In this document: positions 30,069-32,718 of the stretch, piece after piece
Position numbering within the stretch: the stretch's first letter is position 1
How the letters are laid out: each line of letters begins with the position of its first letter
Assembly: GCA_002327525.1 (NCBI GenBank)
Contig: DCWG01000043.1
Span: 1-32,718 of the forward strand
DNA length: 32,718 nucleotides
Direction: 5' to 3'
Origin: Gammaproteobacteria bacterium UBA2168
GTDB taxonomy: Bacteria > Pseudomonadota > Gammaproteobacteria > Pseudomonadales > Azotimanducaceae
Notes under the pieces: model-generated
What the model was told of the DNA's origin: nothing
Databases searched by the model: none
Seen by the model: the letters and a program-made list of their open reading frames with translations, nothing else
Made by a program: the position numbers and the translations under genes

Positions 30069-32090
30069 ATGGTTTCCTCTGAATCGAGCCACAGCGCGCT
30101 GCATCAGATTCCGCGTAACTCGCTGGCATTGCTGATGATTGCCCAGGTTGTGGTATTGATGCCCCACGCTCTGCATCTCTCACCCTGGATCGTCGCGGTA
30201 GGACTGTTCTGTGGTTTCTGGCGCACACGAGTCTATCAGGGCCAGTGGGACTATCCGCGCAATTGGATCAAGGCATTGTTGGTGGTCGCCTCGGCGGTCG
30301 GGGTCGCACTCAGCGGGTCGGATGTCTTCAGTCTGGAAGCAGCCACCTCGATGCTGCTGCTGGCCTTCGCGCTAAAGCTGCTGGAGATGAAAAACCGCAG
30401 GGATGCATACGTGGTGGTGTTTCTGAGTTACTTCGTTATTGCGACTGAGTTTCTGTTCGATCAGTCCATGGCGGTCGCCGCATACGAGTTCGGCGCGATG
30501 GTCGTCGTTACCGCGGCGATGGTGGGCATGAACCAGTTTCACACCCGCGTGCGGCCGGTGGCGTCGCTGCGCCTGGCTGCCGGACTGGTCGCGCAGGCGT
30601 TGCCGCTGACCGTGGTGTTATTCGTGTTTTTCCCGCGTGTGGCCCCACTGTGGACCGTACCCCTGCCCGGTGGCGGCACGACCGGGATTAGTGAACAGAT
30701 GACGCCGGGCGATATCGCCAACCTCACGCAGTCGGACCAACTCGCTTTCAGGGTGGTGTTCGACGATGAGGTGCCGGCGTACCAGGAGCTGTACTGGCGT
30801 GGGCTCGTTTATTCAGATTTCCATAACGGAACCTGGTCGGCGCAGAAGAGCCGATTCGTCGCCAGCCCGGGCGAACCGGCGGCGGCAGGAGACGCGGCGT
30901 CGTATCAGGTATTGATGGAGCCGACGATGCGCGACTGGCTCTATGCGCTGGACCGCGCCGTTCCCGAAACGCCTGGCGTGAGGCGGGTGGCCGACTACAC
31001 GCTACGCTCACGTGATCCCGTGATGTCCGTATTTCGCTACGAGGTGTCGAGCTATCCCGGTGCGCGCCTGGACGGTCGGGGAATGACCCGGGCCATGGAA
31101 GTGCAGGCCACGAGGTATCCAGTGGATGACAATCCCAGGATACAGGCCTACGCCGATGAGTTGTGGCAGCGTACGGGGGACATTGACGGATTCGTCCGCT
31201 CGCTGCTCCAGCAGATCAGCAGCGGCGACTACCACTACACACTGAAGCCGCCCATATTGCCGAGCGAGAACAGCATCGATGCGTTCTGGTTCGATACACA
31301 GCGCGGATTCTGCACTCACTATGCGGGTGCGCTGGTCTTCATGCTGAGATCGGTCGGTGCGCCCGCGCGTATGGTCGGCGGCTATCAGGGTGGCGAGATC
31401 AATCCCATCACCGGCCATCTGGTGGTGCGTCAGTACGATGCGCACGCCTGGGTGGAGGTGTGGGATGAGGGTCGCGGCTGGCGGCGCGTGGACCCGACGC
31501 AAGCCGTTGCCCCCGCCCGGATAGAGAGCGGTATCGAGGCCGCGCTTTCCGCCGAAGATCGCGCGGAACTCGCTGCGATGACCGCAGCCCGTCTCGGGGA
31601 TTGGACACTCGTGAGTAGCTTGCTGAACTGGAGCGAGTCACTCGAGCACCGCTGGAATCTATGGGTGATTGGTTTTGATGCCGGATCCCAGAGAGGATTG
31701 CTCGAGGATTTGCTGGGAGATATCACACCTGTGCGGATAGGACTGGCGATGTTGTTCTTCGGTGCCCTGAGCCTGTCGGTGGCCGCGCTCGCGCTCTTCT
31801 GGCGCCGTCGGCCGACACGTCGGCATCCGGTGGAGCGTGCTTTTCGCTCCTTTGGCGATGCAGCCGCCCGACATGGCTACGAACGTGAGGTACACGAATC
31901 ACCGATGGTGTTCGTGGAACGTGTAGGGCACCAGGCCAGGGTCAATCCAGCCCAGTTGCAACTGCTGATCGCCCAACTCGAAGCGCTCTTGTACAATCCT
32001 GCCGTTGCGTGGGGTAGCCGGGAGCTGAAGTACCTGCGTACCCAGTTACGGCGATTGCACTTTCGACTTGCGTTCGCCTCGACACAATGA
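30069..32090 (+). CDS. tgpA: TgpA-like membrane transglutaminase
   Basis: This is a 673-residue membrane protein with about six N-terminal spans, starting at LALLMIAQVVVLMPHAL, and a periplasmic transglutaminase-like core. A last span lies near the C-terminus (LAMLFFGALSLSVAALALFW), with a cytoplasmic DUF4129-like tail. The papain-like triad is complete: C415 in GFCTHYAGALVFMLRSVG, H459 in YDAHAWVEVW and D475 in RRVDPTQAV. This layout is that of P. aeruginosa TgpA, a periplasmic transglutaminase important for viability; the substrate is unknown. The frame is open from 29883, but homology begins close to ATG 30069, 55 bp after the DUF58 gene. ATG 30000 is an alternative. Confidence 0.9.
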   Translation: MVSSESSHSALHQIPRNSLALLMIAQVVVLMPHALHLSPWIVAVGLFCGFWRTRVYQGQWDYPRNWIKALLVVASAVGVALSGSDVFSLEAATSMLLLAFALKLLEMKNRRDAYVVVFLSYFVIATEFLFDQSMAVAAYEFGAMVVVTAAMVGMNQFHTRVRPVASLRLAAGLVAQALPLTVVLFVFFPRVAPLWTVPLPGGGTTGISEQMTPGDIANLTQSDQLAFRVVFDDEVPAYQELYWRGLVYSDFHNGTWSAQKSRFVASPGEPAAAGDAASYQVLMEPTMRDWLYALDRAVPETPGVRRVADYTLRSRDPVMSVFRYEVSSYPGARLDGRGMTRAMEVQATRYPVDDNPRIQAYADELWQRTGDIDGFVRSLLQQISSGDYHYTLKPPILPSENSIDAFWFDTQRGFCTHYAGALVFMLRSVGAPARMVGGYQGGEINPITGHLVVRQYDAHAWVEVWDEGRGWRRVDPTQAVAPARIESGIEAALSAEDRAELAAMTAARLGDWTLVSSLLNWSESLEHRWNLWVIGFDAGSQRGLLEDLLGDITPVRIGLAMLFFGALSLSVAALALFWRRRPTRRHPVERAFRSFGDAAARHGYEREVHESPMVFVERVGHQARVNPAQLQLLIAQLEALLYNPAVAWGSRELKYLRTQLRRLHFRLAFASTQ

Positions 32091-32142
32091 ATCCGCGCGC
32101 GCATAGCGTCAGGGCTTGGCTATTTTTATCCGGGTTGACCCA

Positions 32143-32571
32143 ATGCATCGACCGACCCCCTGTGTGGGTATCTGTTCCACTACTTACGGCGATCTCGTCT
32201 GCCGTGGCTGTAAACGCTTCGCGCACGAGATAGTCGAATGGAACGGCTATGACGAGTCGCAGCGTGCAGTGGTCGGGCGACGGCTGATGGAACTCAGAGA
32301 GGGAGCCGTCAACACCATTCTGACCGATAAACAGCTTGCCGTGCTCAGTGACCGGGCAGCGCAGATGCGGGTGATCGGGGCGGGGGACATGAGTGCTGCC
32401 ACGCGTGCCTACGAGACGCTCCGGTGCCTGGCCCGCTACCCGGCTCATCCCGCACTTCCGGACAGTGGCCGCGCGGATACGCCCAGAATCCTGCTCGAGC
32501 GTGTCGACAGGGAGTTCTACGCGCGCTCACTGGCCGTGTTCGAACGCAGCTTCAAGGTACCGGTGCAATGA
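32143..32571 (+). CDS. DUF1289 four-cysteine protein
   Basis: This is a 142-residue protein whose first 60 residues match the DUF1289 family (TPCVGICSTTYGDLVCRGCKRFAHEIVEWNGYD region). Four cysteines at 7, 11, 20 and 23 form a C-x3-C-x8-C-x2-C pattern that probably binds a metal or an iron-sulfur cluster. The remaining C-terminal part is not conserved as far as I know. ATG 32143 is preferred over the in-frame TTG 32116, because DUF1289 proteins start a few residues before the first cysteine. It lies 52 bp after tgpA and overlaps the start of miaE (ATGA). Function is unknown; the tight link to a tRNA-modifying di-iron enzyme is suggestive only. Confidence 0.85.
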   Translation: MHRPTPCVGICSTTYGDLVCRGCKRFAHEIVEWNGYDESQRAVVGRRLMELREGAVNTILTDKQLAVLSDRAAQMRVIGAGDMSAATRAYETLRCLARYPAHPALPDSGRADTPRILLERVDREFYARSLAVFERSFKVPVQ

Positions 32572-32718
32572 ATACCCCACCCGATTCACAGAACCCGGAG
32601 ATCGAACGGGCGTGCGACTTCCTGCGCTGCGCCACGCCAAAGGAGTGGGTCGATCAGGCTGTGTGTGAGCTACCAGCGTTGCTGATCGACCACGCCAATT
32701 GTGAGAAGAAGGCGGCGG
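32568..32718 (+). CDS. miaE: tRNA-(ms2io6A) hydroxylase, 5' part
   Basis: Only the first 50 residues are in the window. They read as a start of the MiaE family: FLRCATPKEWVDQA, then LPALLIDHANCEKKAA, close to the LLxDHxxCExKAA segment of MiaE from E. coli and Pseudomonas as I recall them. MiaE is a di-iron monooxygenase that hydroxylates the isopentenyl group of ms2i6A at position 37 of tRNAs; the glutamate in CEKKAA belongs to the iron-binding region in this ferritin-like family. The ATG overlaps the DUF1289 stop. The gene continues beyond the right edge, so catalytic completeness cannot be judged. Confidence 0.82.
   Translation, partial: MNTPPDSQNPEIERACDFLRCATPKEWVDQAVCELPALLIDHANCEKKAA

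Overview
The window is a dense, GC-rich stretch (about 60% GC by eye) of core metabolic and envelope genes from a gammaproteobacterial chromosome. Gene order supports this: sdhB-sucA-sucB-lpdA-sucC-sucD, and lysR / leuC-leuD-leuB-asd-fimV-truA-trpF ... folC-dedD-cvpA-purF, matches what I recall of Pseudomonas aeruginosa and its relatives. trpBA sits after trpF, and no accD lies between trpA and folC. I cannot name a genus. There is no rRNA, tRNA, CRISPR array, insertion sequence or prophage that I can see. 29 protein genes are called; only the first (sdhB) and last (miaE) are cut by the window edges.

Region 1 (1-9871) is a TCA-cycle operon: the succinate dehydrogenase iron-sulfur subunit, the three parts of the 2-oxoglutarate dehydrogenase complex (E1 SucA, E2 SucB, E3 Lpd), and both subunits of succinyl-CoA synthetase. 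htpG (Hsp90) follows 14 bp later. Region 2 (9881-12722) holds a secreted DUF4892-like protein with a degenerate OmpA-like tail, prmB (ribosomal protein L3 methyltransferase) and aroC (chorismate synthase). Region 3 (12735-17956) has a LysR-type regulator on the minus strand, convergent with aroC and divergent from leuC-leuD-leuB-asd (leucine synthesis and the aspartate pathway). A perfect LysR-type palindrome lies in the regulator/leuC gap.

Region 4 (17957-25420) starts with a 327-bp leader containing two inverted repeats, then fimV (polar peptidoglycan-binding hub), truA (tRNA pseudouridine synthase), trpF-trpB-trpA (late tryptophan synthesis) and folC. Region 5 (25417-28098) is dedD (SPOR division protein), cvpA and purF. 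Region 6 (28043-32090) is a MoxR ATPase / DUF58 / TgpA transglutaminase membrane module whose first gene overlaps the end of purF by 56 nt. Region 7 (32143-32718) is a small four-cysteine DUF1289 protein overlapping the start of miaE (tRNA hydroxylase).

Many adjacent genes overlap by 1-20 nt (GTGA, ATGA or TGATG junctions), suggesting long translationally coupled operons. The content is mostly ordinary core genome. The points I would look at again are the very AT-rich island inside leuD, the missing accD, the LysR palindrome, the inverted repeat carrying the stop codons of aroC and lysR, the fimV leader, the degenerate OmpA-like domain and the purF-moxR overlap. I did not find convincing evidence of an undescribed multi-gene system.
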